Shown here piece by piece: positions 1-7,126 of a stretch of 7,813 bases of DNA. Numbering within the stretch: position 1 is the stretch's first letter; every line of letters starts with the position of its first letter. The position numbers and the translations under genes were made by a program. The notes under the pieces were generated by a model. It was given only the letters and a program-made list of their open reading frames with translations. It did no database searches and was not told the DNA's origin. The stretch comes from Legionellaceae bacterium. GTDB taxonomy: Bacteria > Pseudomonadota > Gammaproteobacteria > Legionellales > Legionellaceae. Where the stretch lies: the NCBI GenBank assembly GCA_027449525.1, contig DAIDLK010000036.1:1-7813 (forward strand), read 5' to 3'.

Positions 1-1
1 G

Positions 2-1261
2 CCGGTTGATTACCCATTAAAACCAACTTCGTTGGTTAGCATGAGTATTTTTTTGATGGCCTGGGTTAATTACTCAAGGGGTATGCGCGCTTTATTTGCC
101 CGCTTAGCGCTGCCGGTATTGCCTAATTTTCGCACTTTAAGCATCGCTATTAACGAATTAGCGAATCAAAAGCCCCGCCGCTACATTGATATGTTACTGG
201 ATGTGTGCAGGGCCGGTTATGAATGTGCTGCAATTTGGAACGTCTACCAGCGTCACGATCAAACAAACGAGATTAAAAAATTAGTCAATTTGCAAGCTCG
301 CTTTGATCGGATGAACTACCATACTATTACAGCCTACTTTTCAACCCTGTTTCACAGAGCGCTAAGCAAAAATGAGCCTTATACTCATATCATCAGCACG
401 CAGGTGATTGGCTTACCGGCGCTATGCGACGCGGTTCTTGATTACCGTCGGCGTTACCATAAAACAATCGTTATTCAGCAATACATCACTGATTTACCGA
501 CACAGGGAGCTGTGCATTTTTTTAATACGCTAGCCCGCCTAACGCCGGAGCAGCAACAACTGATTGAATTGTATGCCGTCAATTTAGACAAGGCGGTACT
601 GACAAATTTTTTTCCGCAAGGACAGTATTTTTTAGCAACACACTCGCTGTCTAGTCAGAATAATCCGATGGTACGACCGGAGTTTTACAATGTAAAAAAT
701 TATTACCATCATGCTTTACATCATGAAATAATACTGCCTCCAAACTCCAATGCGCCGCATTGGGTGGTTCCAGCAGGAAAAAAAATTGCCTCTATTCTTT
801 TAGGTAGTCAAGCAGGCTTTCACTCTCTTAGTTATTTGAATGGTTTACTGGGGGCAGCCGATGTCACTTTGGTATTTGTGTTTACTGGTAACAATGCCGG
901 TTTACAAGAGCAAATTCATGCATGGAAGCGCGCTAACCCCGCCTGGTCGGATCGAGTTATTGCCTTAGGTTACCAAAACGATCAAGCCATGGTTGCTTTT
1001 ATGACGCGCAGTAATATTGCGATTATCCGTGCCGGCGGACTTAGCGTCATGGAGCAGATGGCTATACAGCATCCTAGCGAACAATTGGTGTTAATTCATC
1101 ACGGAAATACCGACGAATCCGGCTTAACATCAGGAATTCCTTGGGAGGATGGTAATGCTGATCAACTGTTAAGCTACCTTCATAGCCAGGGTATTGCTGC
1201 ATCCAAAACATGTCCAGAGCAGCTGACAAATCAGTGGAATGCTTGTGTCTCAGCAAAATGA
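2..1261 (+). CDS. GT-B / MurG-like glycosyltransferase-like protein, 5' end missing
   Basis: The frame is open from base 2, so the gene probably begins before the window. The first in-frame ATG (41) and a TTG (32) have no Shine-Dalgarno sequence, and the upstream codons (reading PVDYPLKPTSL) look like ordinary protein. About 420 residues are visible. The second half resembles the C-terminal Rossmann domain of GT-B enzymes: a strand-loop ILLGSQAG near base 795, a strand VTLVFVFTGNN near 868-897, and RAGGLSVMEQMA near 1027-1062. The last is laid out like the MurG nucleotide-sugar binding loop (RSGALTVSE-type). There is no signal peptide or clear membrane span in the visible part. It ends 30 bases before gshA on the same strand, so cotranscription with the glutathione genes is likely, although no link to glutathione is evident. 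I do not recognise the exact family; the glycosyltransferase call is inference from fold-like motifs, and the donor and acceptor are unknown. Confidence 0.6.
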   Translation, partial: PVDYPLKPTSLVSMSIFLMAWVNYSRGMRALFARLALPVLPNFRTLSIAINELANQKPRRYIDMLLDVCRAGYECAAIWNVYQRHDQTNEIKKLVNLQARFDRMNYHTITAYFSTLFHRALSKNEPYTHIISTQVIGLPALCDAVLDYRRRYHKTIVIQQYITDLPTQGAVHFFNTLARLTPEQQQLIELYAVNLDKAVLTNFFPQGQYFLATHSLSSQNNPMVRPEFYNVKNYYHHALHHEIILPPNSNAPHWVVPAGKKIASILLGSQAGFHSLSYLNGLLGAADVTLVFVFTGNNAGLQEQIHAWKRANPAWSDRVIALGYQNDQAMVAFMTRSNIAIIRAGGLSVMEQMAIQHPSEQLVLIHHGNTDESGLTSGIPWEDGNADQLLSYLHSQGIAASKTCPEQLTNQWNACVSAK

Positions 1262-1291
1262 ATATTATAGTCCTAAGCTTGGTTTAATTGC

Positions 1292-2587
1292 ATGAGTATC
1301 AATGTGTTGTTTCCCTCCTTGACAACCGTTAATCAATACCCGCTAGCCGCTTTTGAATCGACCTTGCTAGCACAAACTGAAGCTATTGAAGCATGGTTCA
1401 CCGCGCAGTGGAAGCTTACTCCCGCACCCATTACCTCCTCCGTTGATCTACGCCATGCAGGTTTTAAATTGGCTCCAATTGACACGAATTTATTTCCGGC
1501 CGGCTTTAATAATCTCCACCCTGATTTACGTCCATTGTGTACGGAAGCGTTACGTACTCATATAAGTAATTGTTTGCCTAGCTGTCAGAAAGTACTCATT
1601 TTACCTGAAGGCCATACGCGCAATAGTTTTTACTTACAAAGCTTGACTGTGTTGTATAACTGCCTGGTGGATACCGGCTTTAACGTGCGTATTGGTCATG
1701 TTGATGAAAACGTGACGATGGCTAGTGAATTGATGACCACGGAAGGTAAAACGTTACGCATTGAGCCGCTTGAACGCTTTGGAAAGCGGTTGAGCGTGGC
1801 AGGCTTTGACCCCTGTCTACTGCTGTTAAATCATGATTTATCAGCTGGTATTCCACCCATACTACAAGACCTAGAACAACCGATTTATCCAACGGCCCAG
1901 CTGGGTTGGTCTATGCGGCGCAAATCATCCCATTTTGAATTATTCAACGCAGTTAGCCGTGAATTTTCGCAGTTAGTGGCAATTGATCCCTGGCTAATTA
2001 CGCCTATTTCAGCCGCTGTAGATGGGATTGATTTTATGCAGAAAACCGGACTTGATGCACTAGCCACACAGGTGGAGTTAATCTTGTCTGCCATCCAATT
2101 ACGTTACGATCAATACGGGATTGGTGAAAAGCCGTTTGTTATTGTCAAAGCAGATAATGGTACGTACGGTATGAGTGTGATGTCGGTTCATCACCCTGAA
2201 GAATTACTGCATCTTAATCGTAAACAACGGTCTAACATGTCGTCCCGTAAGGGTAGTCAAAAAGTAACACAGGTTTTGGTTCAAGAGGGTGTCTACAGTA
2301 TTGAGCGGGTTAATAATCAAGCCGTGGCTGAACCGGTAGTTTACTTACTGGGTCAATTTGTCGTTGGCGGATTTTATCGTGTGCATCAATCCCGGCTGGA
2401 AAATCAAAGTTTGAATACACCGGGCATGTATTTTACTCCAATGACTCTCAATCCAAATCAACTAGAGCCCTATCATCTCCCCAAAACGCAAACGATGATG
2501 AACCGATTTTATGTGTATGGTGTGGTGGCTCGATTAGCTGCTTTAGCAGCAGCGCGTGAAGTGATGCTGAGTGGAGGCAAGCAATGA
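1292..2587 (+). CDS. gshA: Glutamate-cysteine ligase, proteobacterial GshA family (PF08886-type)
   Basis: Catalyses the ATP-dependent joining of L-glutamate and L-cysteine to gamma-glutamylcysteine, the first and usually rate-limiting step of glutathione synthesis, in the cytosol. The 431-residue product looks full length for the GshA family first described from Acidithiobacillus ferrooxidans, which differs from the E. coli GshA family. Visible family-like blocks are FKLAPIDTNLFPAGFNNL (58-75), LPEGHTRN (104-111), VIVKADNGTYGMSVMSV (283-299), LVQEGVYS (329-336), AEPVVYLLGQFVVGGFYRVH (346-365) and LNTPGMYF (374-381). The K-A-D-x-G-T-Y-G loop and the later E/N residues fit ATP-grasp-like nucleotide and Mg2+ binding. 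The start is ATG 1292; the Shine-Dalgarno sequence in front is weak, which suits translation coupled to the gene just upstream. The 3' end overlaps gshB by ATGA, and the gshB neighbour strongly supports the role. Confidence 0.93.
   Translation: MSINVLFPSLTTVNQYPLAAFESTLLAQTEAIEAWFTAQWKLTPAPITSSVDLRHAGFKLAPIDTNLFPAGFNNLHPDLRPLCTEALRTHISNCLPSCQKVLILPEGHTRNSFYLQSLTVLYNCLVDTGFNVRIGHVDENVTMASELMTTEGKTLRIEPLERFGKRLSVAGFDPCLLLLNHDLSAGIPPILQDLEQPIYPTAQLGWSMRRKSSHFELFNAVSREFSQLVAIDPWLITPISAAVDGIDFMQKTGLDALATQVELILSAIQLRYDQYGIGEKPFVIVKADNGTYGMSVMSVHHPEELLHLNRKQRSNMSSRKGSQKVTQVLVQEGVYSIERVNNQAVAEPVVYLLGQFVVGGFYRVHQSRLENQSLNTPGMYFTPMTLNPNQLEPYHLPKTQTMMNRFYVYGVVARLAALAAAREVMLSGGKQ
2573..2577 (+). promoter_or_regulatory. 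Shine-Dalgarno sequence of gshB
   Basis: GGAGG lies inside the last codons of gshA, six bases before the gshB ATG at 2584. It is the strongest ribosome binding site in the operon and fixes the gshB start. With the ATGA stop/start overlap it indicates translational coupling of the two enzymes. Confidence 0.8.
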
Positions 2588-3516
2588 AATTAGCGGTGCT
2601 GATGAATAAACTATCCGAGCTAAAGCCTGATCATGATACGTCACTTGCGCTACTGCATGCCGCGAGCCGGCGTGGATGGGATTGCTATTATTTTATTCAA
2701 CATGATTTAGTCTGCCGGGATGGGCTCGCTTGGGCGCGCGTTGATACGCTCAATGGGCTTGCTGGGGGCAGCAAGTTAGTCCGACTCGATTCGTTTGATG
2801 TTATTTTTATGCGCCAAGACCCCCCGTTTGATACGGAATATTTGTATGCCACCTATGCATTAGAGTTGGCAGAGCAAGCTGGGGTCCTGGTGATCAACAG
2901 TCCACGTGGATTACGCGATGCGAATGAAAAAATGTTCACTTTGCAGTTTCAACAGTGCATCTCACCGACCTTAGTCACCCGTAATATTGCGCATTTAAAC
3001 GCCTTTTGGCAGCAGCACCAGCACGTGGTGTTCAAACCGTTGGATGGGATGGGAGGGAAGGGCGTGTTTGAGGTTGACCAACGAGGCCTTAATTTGCCGG
3101 TTATTTTGGAAACACTAACTCAAAATGAACGCACAACTATTATGGCGCAACGCTATATACCCGAAATCAAAACGCACGGAGATAAACGAATTTTATTACT
3201 AGCGGGTCAACCAGTACCATTTGCCTTAGCACGTTTTCCTAAAGCGGGTGAGTCGCGAGGGAATCTTGCCGCAGGTGGGCAGGGAAAAGTAATTGAGATC
3301 ACAGCGCGTGATACATGGATTTGTCAACAAATAGCGCCGGCTTTACGGGAAAAAGGTTTAATGCTGGTGGGCATTGATGTCATTGGCGACTATCTAACTG
3401 AAATTAACGTTACTAGCCCAACCTGTTTAGTCGAAATTACTGCAGCCACGGGTTATGATATTGCTGGGAGGTTACTTGACAATGTAGAACAACAATTAGC
3501 CTCGCATGATAGGTGA
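2584..3516 (+). CDS. gshB: Glutathione synthase (ATP-grasp)
   Basis: Ligates gamma-glutamylcysteine and glycine with ATP to give glutathione, the second step of the pathway, in the cytosol. The product is 310 residues, close to E. coli GshB (about 315). The N-terminal domain carries MRQDPPFDTEYLYATY (76-91) and INSPRGLRDANEKMF (104-118), near-copies of the E. coli segments. The ATP-grasp part carries VFKPLDGMGGKGVF (149-162, nucleotide-binding glycine loop), GDKRILL (199-205), GESRGNLAAGG (222-232) and IDVIGDYLTEINVTSPTC (264-281), whose E and N coordinate Mg2+-ATP. All expected motifs are present, so it should be active. The start is set by GGAGG at 2573 and the ATGA overlap with gshA. The last seven codons overlap the 3' end of the opposing ankyrin gene. 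Confidence 0.96.
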   Translation: MKLAVLMNKLSELKPDHDTSLALLHAASRRGWDCYYFIQHDLVCRDGLAWARVDTLNGLAGGSKLVRLDSFDVIFMRQDPPFDTEYLYATYALELAEQAGVLVINSPRGLRDANEKMFTLQFQQCISPTLVTRNIAHLNAFWQQHQHVVFKPLDGMGGKGVFEVDQRGLNLPVILETLTQNERTTIMAQRYIPEIKTHGDKRILLLAGQPVPFALARFPKAGESRGNLAAGGQGKVIEITARDTWICQQIAPALREKGLMLVGIDVIGDYLTEINVTSPTCLVEITAATGYDIAGRLLDNVEQQLASHDR

Positions 3517-4833
3517 ATGTTGATCGGGGTTATCTGCTAGAGAACTTTTAAGTAATTCTATCACGTACTCATCGCTATGTTCTGTTGCATAATCCAATGC
3601 ATCTTGTTTCTGCGTTTCCCAAACTGCATCGTTTAAATCGCGCCCTTTTTCTAATAGTAATTTTAACCCAGCATGATGTTCCATCGCCCAAATAAGCAGC
3701 GATTTTCCATCGACAAGTTGCGTTAATTCAACAGGAATCAAGCTGTGATTCAATAACAGTTCTAGTTTTTTTTCTGAGCGCAACAGTAGGCAATAAGTAA
3801 TGGGGGTATAGGAGTGCAGTTGATCATCGTCACCCATATAAGAAAAATGAGCATTTGGATTAGCGCCGTAACTTAATAGTAATAAAATAGCGCTGGCTAA
3901 ATTGATTCGAACAGCCAAGCCTAAGGGTGATTCTGGTTGCGATTGATCATTCACTGCGGCTCCATGTTGCAACAAACACTCTAAACACTCTTCATAATGC
4001 CCTAATTCGGGATCTTGATAGGTTTTTTTTCGTTGTTTTGCAAGGCAATGAAGCGCTAGGTAGATGAGCGGTTTTGGATTTTTACCAATAAGCGTGTTCG
4101 GATCGGCGCCGTGCTCTAAATCGAATTGTAATTTTTTGTAATCTCCTAAGTAAACATGCGCTTCAGCTATTCCATAAACGTAGCCTAAGTCAGTGACGTG
4201 CGAATTAAAATACTCCTTGAATAAACCAATATTGGTGTGAACGTATTGTGATTCTTCATCCATTAAACAGTGTAGTTCTTTGATTTTAAAATTATTTTTA
4301 ATTGCATAACGAATATTTTTTATTGCAATCGGGCCAACGTATCGTTTTTCCTCTCGATTGCTATTACGGTAAAAATACAAATAAGATGCGCATAGGTTAT
4401 TCGTTGGATTGAAATAATTCATAGGTGCGTAAAGCAGCCAAACTTCGGGTTGAATAAGAACACCCATTCGATCATACAAAACGGGGAACAAAAAAGTATC
4501 TAGCGCCGGCAATGGTAAGCAGGTCTGAGCGAAGGAAGCCTTGCAGCGTACGTTCGTATCAATAACATAGCCACCTTGTGTTGAAATAATAAACGTTGCA
4601 AAAAGATCTTTCATGCGCACACAATTCTGGATATACGCGATGCCACTGCTTTGGCTTTCGTCAGTCAATACTTGGTAGATATCCCAAACCTCTTGAGCCA
4701 TCATTTGGATGGCGCTTTGTTGGTTGGGTTGCAATAAAGCTTCAAGATAATCCTCAATCGCAAACACTTCAATAGTAATTTTTTTTCCAAAAAATAGTTG
4801 AAATAAGCGTTTTGGTGTATTTTTTTGCACCAA
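3496..4833 (-). CDS. Glycosyltransferase-A-like domain plus ankyrin repeats, main frame of a frameshifted gene
   Basis: This frame encodes 445 residues from a TTG at 4833 (GTG at 4830), but the true N-terminus appears to lie in another frame at 4820-4964, so read the gene as 3496-4964. Residues 1-220 look like a GT-A glycosyltransferase core: KITIEVFAIEDYLEALL (18-34), then RMKDLFATFIISTQGGYVIDTNV (73-95), laid out like the segment of TcdA/TcdB-like toxins that ends in the metal-binding DxD. Here the motif reads D92-T-N94. Residues about 221-434 form degenerate ankyrin repeats, seen as LEHGADPN (239-246), LLQHGAAVN (287-295), LLSYGANPN (319-327), LLLEKGRDLN (392-401) and ALDYATEHSDEYVIELL (412-428). 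A sugar transferase joined to ankyrin repeats suggests an effector that modifies a host protein; this is inference. The gene converges on gshB and overlaps its end by 21 bases. Confidence 0.75.
   Translation of the reverse strand: MVQKNTPKRLFQLFFGKKITIEVFAIEDYLEALLQPNQQSAIQMMAQEVWDIYQVLTDESQSSGIAYIQNCVRMKDLFATFIISTQGGYVIDTNVRCKASFAQTCLPLPALDTFLFPVLYDRMGVLIQPEVWLLYAPMNYFNPTNNLCASYLYFYRNSNREEKRYVGPIAIKNIRYAIKNNFKIKELHCLMDEESQYVHTNIGLFKEYFNSHVTDLGYVYGIAEAHVYLGDYKKLQFDLEHGADPNTLIGKNPKPLIYLALHCLAKQRKKTYQDPELGHYEECLECLLQHGAAVNDQSQPESPLGLAVRINLASAILLLLSYGANPNAHFSYMGDDDQLHSYTPITYCLLLRSEKKLELLLNHSLIPVELTQLVDGKSLLIWAMEHHAGLKLLLEKGRDLNDAVWETQKQDALDYATEHSDEYVIELLKSSLADNPDQHSPIMRG
4820..4826 (-). other. 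A7 tract at the frame junction
   Basis: On the coding (minus) strand the sequence reads TGC AAA AAA ATA CAC in the N-terminal frame and CAA AAA AAT ACA CCA in the downstream frame. Moving back one base, or inserting one A, passes from the first to the second. Seven A residues are a plausible site for replication slippage, polymerase slippage or assembly error. A -1 ribosomal shift on A-AAA-ATA is also possible. Confidence 0.7.
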
Positions 4834-4964
4834 AATATCATGGGATTAGGGGTGTTAATCAACTTCGACTGTTCAGCAAATGATTCAGGAGCGATGACAT
4901 CTTGCCCCCCTTGCGCAAATTTAGTAGGACCAATCCAAATGAAATGAAGGGTAGGGACATCCAT
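4820..4964 (-). pseudogene. Out-of-frame N-terminus of the glycosyltransferase-ankyrin gene
   Basis: From ATG 4964 (a TTG at 4973 is also in frame) this segment reads MDVPTLHFIWIGPTK, continues through GGQDVIAPESFAEQ (about 19-32), and reaches NPMIFWCKK. The LHFIWIG start is the usual first beta strand of GT-A toxins and bacterial effectors of the IPKxIHFIWxG kind. NPxIFWC followed by a short helix and a KxTIEV strand is how such domains continue. That continuation (NTPKRLFQLFF) is in the neighbouring frame: adding one A to the run of seven at 4820-4826 joins the two without loss. Unshifted, this frame drifts into low-quality sequence and stops at 4701. It is thus the first ~48 codons of the gene, not a separate small protein. 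Whether it is a decayed gene, a slippage-expressed gene or a sequencing error cannot be told from one sequence. Confidence 0.72.
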
Positions 4965-5001
4965 ACTTGCCAAACTTGATCAGAATGATTACAATATATT
5001 C

Positions 5002-5010
5002 ATTATAGCA
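5002..5010 (-). promoter_or_regulatory. Extended -10 promoter of the glycosyltransferase-ankyrin gene
   Basis: On the minus strand the bases read TGC-TATAAT, a perfect -10 hexamer (5002-5007) with an upstream TGn extension. At 17 bp spacing the -35 position (5025-5030) reads ACACAC, a poor match, which an extended -10 tolerates. Transcription would begin near 4995, leaving a leader of about 30 bases before ATG 4964. The position supports the start in the N-terminal frame rather than at 4833. Confidence 0.5.
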
Positions 5011-5034
5011 TTATAAAACCAATAGTGTGTTTTT

Positions 5035-5050
5035 TTTAATATTTCCTTAA
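5035..5050 (+). promoter_or_regulatory. PmrA-type operator
   Basis: The bases read TTTAA-TA-TT-TC-CTTAA. This is an exact fit to the Coxiella PmrA pattern (C/T)TTAA-N2-TT-N2-(C/T)TTAA, and close to the tandem cTTAATatT of Legionella PmrA sites upstream of Dot/Icm genes and effectors. A -10-like TAACAT follows at 5062-5067, 11 bases after the second half-site, so the box covers the -35 region as expected for a PmrA-activated promoter. The coding start is at 5108. The local DNA is AT-rich, so a chance match is possible, but both half-sites, the central TT and the position all agree. Confidence 0.6.
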
Positions 5051-5094
5051 TGTTGCTCCTTTAACATCGTCTAATTGCCAGGAAAAGTTTGATC

Positions 5095-5100
5095 GAGAGG
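5095..5100 (+). promoter_or_regulatory. Shine-Dalgarno sequence deciding ATG 5108
   Basis: GAGAGG lies seven bases before ATG 5108. The in-frame TTG at 5102 would leave one base of spacing, so ATG 5108 is the better start. Confidence 0.65.
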
Positions 5101-5107
5101 TTTGCTC

Positions 5108-7042
5108 ATGGAAAATGAAAAATTTTTAATTAAGGGTACTAAAAAAACTCGCGCAATCAAGGCTTTGAAGCTTGGCACTCATTCAACGGGAATCGTCATT
5201 CCTGAGCCCAAAATTAATCAACAATCCAATTTAGCACACAGTACACTACCCCGCGCCTCAACCTTGAAGAGCAAAGCGCGTTCCAATTACATTAAAAAAC
5301 AACTTGAAAGTCCAGCAAAAAAATTCAACAAAAGAAAAACGTTGAATAAAAATGGTTCTTTATCTCAGAAAGCTGCCGCACTGAAAGTTGGCAAAGTTAC
5401 CAAATTATTGAAATCAAGAGACACACTTAAGCAACTTAACAAAAGTATACCGCGTAAAGATTACGAGAAGCATTTAGAAGATATCTCTGGTCGCCCTCTA
5501 ACGATAGCGACTTTATTACGTGATCATGCAAACGATAAAAGAAATCCAGAGAATCATAATCAGCGTGCTTTTTTTACCTTGCTAAAGCGTAAATTTAATC
5601 GCGTTGTAACCAATCATTTCCCATTGCCAAATGCTTCTGTATCAGCAAATCCGGTTAGACATCCCTATATTCATTCGGAGTCTTTCTTCGACGAGTTCCA
5701 ACCCAATCTTTTCCAAGAACCGATGGGTAACGAACGATTGGTTTTCAAAGAACCTGCAGCATTAATTGCAGCCCTCAATACACCTGAATTATTTCATAGT
5801 ATTGCGTCGGGAGAGTTCGGTTATTTTGGTGTAAGGCATCGTGACAAACAAACCAACCAAGTCATTGAAACATTAATCGATTTGCAACGGCTTTTTCAAC
5901 CTGAAGGAATCGAACCTCGCTTGTTATTTTCAATTATTGATTTATTAAAACAGAACCATCTTGAATTCTTCTTATTCGCATCTGATGTGCCTGTACCGGC
6001 AATTAATCCAGCTCTCATAAAACAATTTTTTGATCAATTTCCCGCACTGTTAGCATCCACGTCGTCAAGTTTACACGCAGCATCGATTAATCCCTTGCCA
6101 TTAATTGACGCCATTGAGCCTGCCGTTGTAGTAGAGCCAGTCGCGCCAGCTGGCGAAGAAATTGAACCTGAAGAAGAGTTTTTTGATGCAATCGACGCCA
6201 TTGAGCCTGCCGTTGTAGTGGCGCCAATCGGGCCAGCTGTCGAAGAAGTTGAACCTGAAGCAGCATTTTTTGATGCAATGGACGCCATTGAGCCTGCCGT
6301 TGTAGTAGAGCCAGTCGCGCCAGTTGTCGAAGAAGTCAAGCCTGAAGAAGAGCTTCTTGATGTACCTGACGACGCCATTGAGCCAGCTATCGACGAAGTT
6401 GAACCTGAAGAAGAGTTTTTTGATCCAGTAGGGGTCATGAATTCTGGGCTAGCAGTAGATGAAGGTAGCACCGATACAGAATCTTTTGATAGCAAAACAT
6501 CCTCAAATGAAACTTTGTTGGATTCCTTGAGTGATCGACACTCTGATGACGACTCCATTGAAGCTAACCCCTCCATTGATAGCTTGCGGGAGCGATACGA
6601 ACAATTGCTGGATTTGATTGACCAATTACCGATGAAACACAAAATATACCAAAAAGCACGCGATGCATTGGTTGATACGTTACAACATGCTGGTGATCAA
6701 TTTTGGCAAAATCCGTGTGTTGATGAATTTTATCAATTTAAACCAATTTGCGTCGAAGCCATGCGTCAAGCAGAAAAGTGTTTTACTCAAGAATCAGGTA
6801 TTTGGGCAAATTTCTTTCGTCCCATTTTACGTAGCATACTAGAGTTCATGACAACCATTGGTAAAAGCCTAGGATTCCTTAGTAAAACTTACCAGCCCAC
6901 ATGGTTTAAAAAACCACCTACTGATGCAGAAAAATTGTGGCGTGAGAGCGATATCGCCCTTGATTTATTAGGCAAGGTAGATGACAAACCGAGCGGCTTA
7001 TTGCATGAAATAGAACAGCACGTTCAAAAGGTTAATCTTTAA
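5108..7042 (+). CDS. Large charged repeat protein, candidate Dot/Icm effector
   Basis: Not recognised as a named protein; 644 residues from ATG 5108. Four regions can be seen. Residues 1-170 are very rich in Lys and Arg with few acids (for example KKFNKRKTLNKNG, 71-83) and could bind nucleic acid or act as a nuclear signal. Residues 185-320 look globular, with helices such as VIETLIDLQRLF and LLKQNHLEFFLFA. Residues 333-441 are acidic tandem repeats. Residues 485-644 are predicted helices: SLRERYEQLLDLIDQLP, an amphipathic or hydrophobic stretch WANFFRPILRSILEFM (566-581), and the end HEIEQHVQKVNL. Val sits third from the C-terminus, which resembles the hydrophobic -3/-4 residue noted in some Dot/Icm substrates. 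No signal peptide or enzyme motif is seen. A PmrA-type box lies upstream. The secreted-effector role is inference from that box, the architecture and the neighbours; the reading frame itself is secure. Confidence 0.75.
   Translation: MENEKFLIKGTKKTRAIKALKLGTHSTGIVIPEPKINQQSNLAHSTLPRASTLKSKARSNYIKKQLESPAKKFNKRKTLNKNGSLSQKAAALKVGKVTKLLKSRDTLKQLNKSIPRKDYEKHLEDISGRPLTIATLLRDHANDKRNPENHNQRAFFTLLKRKFNRVVTNHFPLPNASVSANPVRHPYIHSESFFDEFQPNLFQEPMGNERLVFKEPAALIAALNTPELFHSIASGEFGYFGVRHRDKQTNQVIETLIDLQRLFQPEGIEPRLLFSIIDLLKQNHLEFFLFASDVPVPAINPALIKQFFDQFPALLASTSSSLHAASINPLPLIDAIEPAVVVEPVAPAGEEIEPEEEFFDAIDAIEPAVVVAPIGPAVEEVEPEAAFFDAMDAIEPAVVVEPVAPVVEEVKPEEELLDVPDDAIEPAIDEVEPEEEFFDPVGVMNSGLAVDEGSTDTESFDSKTSSNETLLDSLSDRHSDDDSIEANPSIDSLRERYEQLLDLIDQLPMKHKIYQKARDALVDTLQHAGDQFWQNPCVDEFYQFKPICVEAMRQAEKCFTQESGIWANFFRPILRSILEFMTTIGKSLGFLSKTYQPTWFKKPPTDAEKLWRESDIALDLLGKVDDKPSGLLHEIEQHVQKVNL
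6104..6430 (+). repeat. 87-bp in-frame tandem repeats encoding an acidic Pro/Glu/Val segment
   Basis: Four units lie head to tail: 6104-6190 and 6191-6277 (87 bp, 29 codons each), 6278-6367 (90 bp, one extra codon), and a shortened 6368-6430 lacking the VVVEPVAP part. Each begins with a (I/M/D)DAIEPA block and carries an (E/D)E(I/V)xPE motif, mostly ending in EFFD. The first three share 26 identical bases from their second codon (6107, 6194, 6281). Units 1 and 3 match over 43 bases there, closer to each other than either is to unit 2, a sign of recombination between units. All lengths are multiples of three, so copy number can vary without breaking the frame. Confidence 0.9.
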
Positions 7043-7126
7043 ATGGTGCAGGGGGTGGCGCTTCTTGTTTTTTGCTATTGAACAACTAGGCAAAAGGCAA
7101 GACGCGTCCCATGGCTCAACGAAGGT

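Noticed and set aside
1074..1256. Minus-strand 60-codon frame
   Set aside because: Lies wholly opposite the well-supported plus-strand GT-B-like gene and has no domain or start signal.
1885..2094. Minus-strand 69-codon frame
   Set aside because: Lies inside gshA on the opposite strand; no independent support.
4701..4973. A stand-alone 90-residue minus-strand protein
   Set aside because: Only its first ~48 codons look like protein and these fit the missing N-terminus of the glycosyltransferase-ankyrin gene; the rest is out-of-frame sequence of that gene.
5030..5037. T8 run as a terminator
   Set aside because: It sits in a divergent promoter region with no stem before it and with genes starting away from it on both sides.
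6104..6430. CRISPR-like array
   Set aside because: Units are contiguous coding repeats in frame without unique spacers; the same applies to 7321-7813.
6034..6642. Long minus-strand frame (202 codons) opposite the charged repeat gene, Ser/Thr/Gly-rich
   Set aside because: It is the antisense reading of the acidic repeats, whose GC-biased third positions keep it open; there is no ribosome site or domain. The shorter 6087-6278 frame has the same cause.
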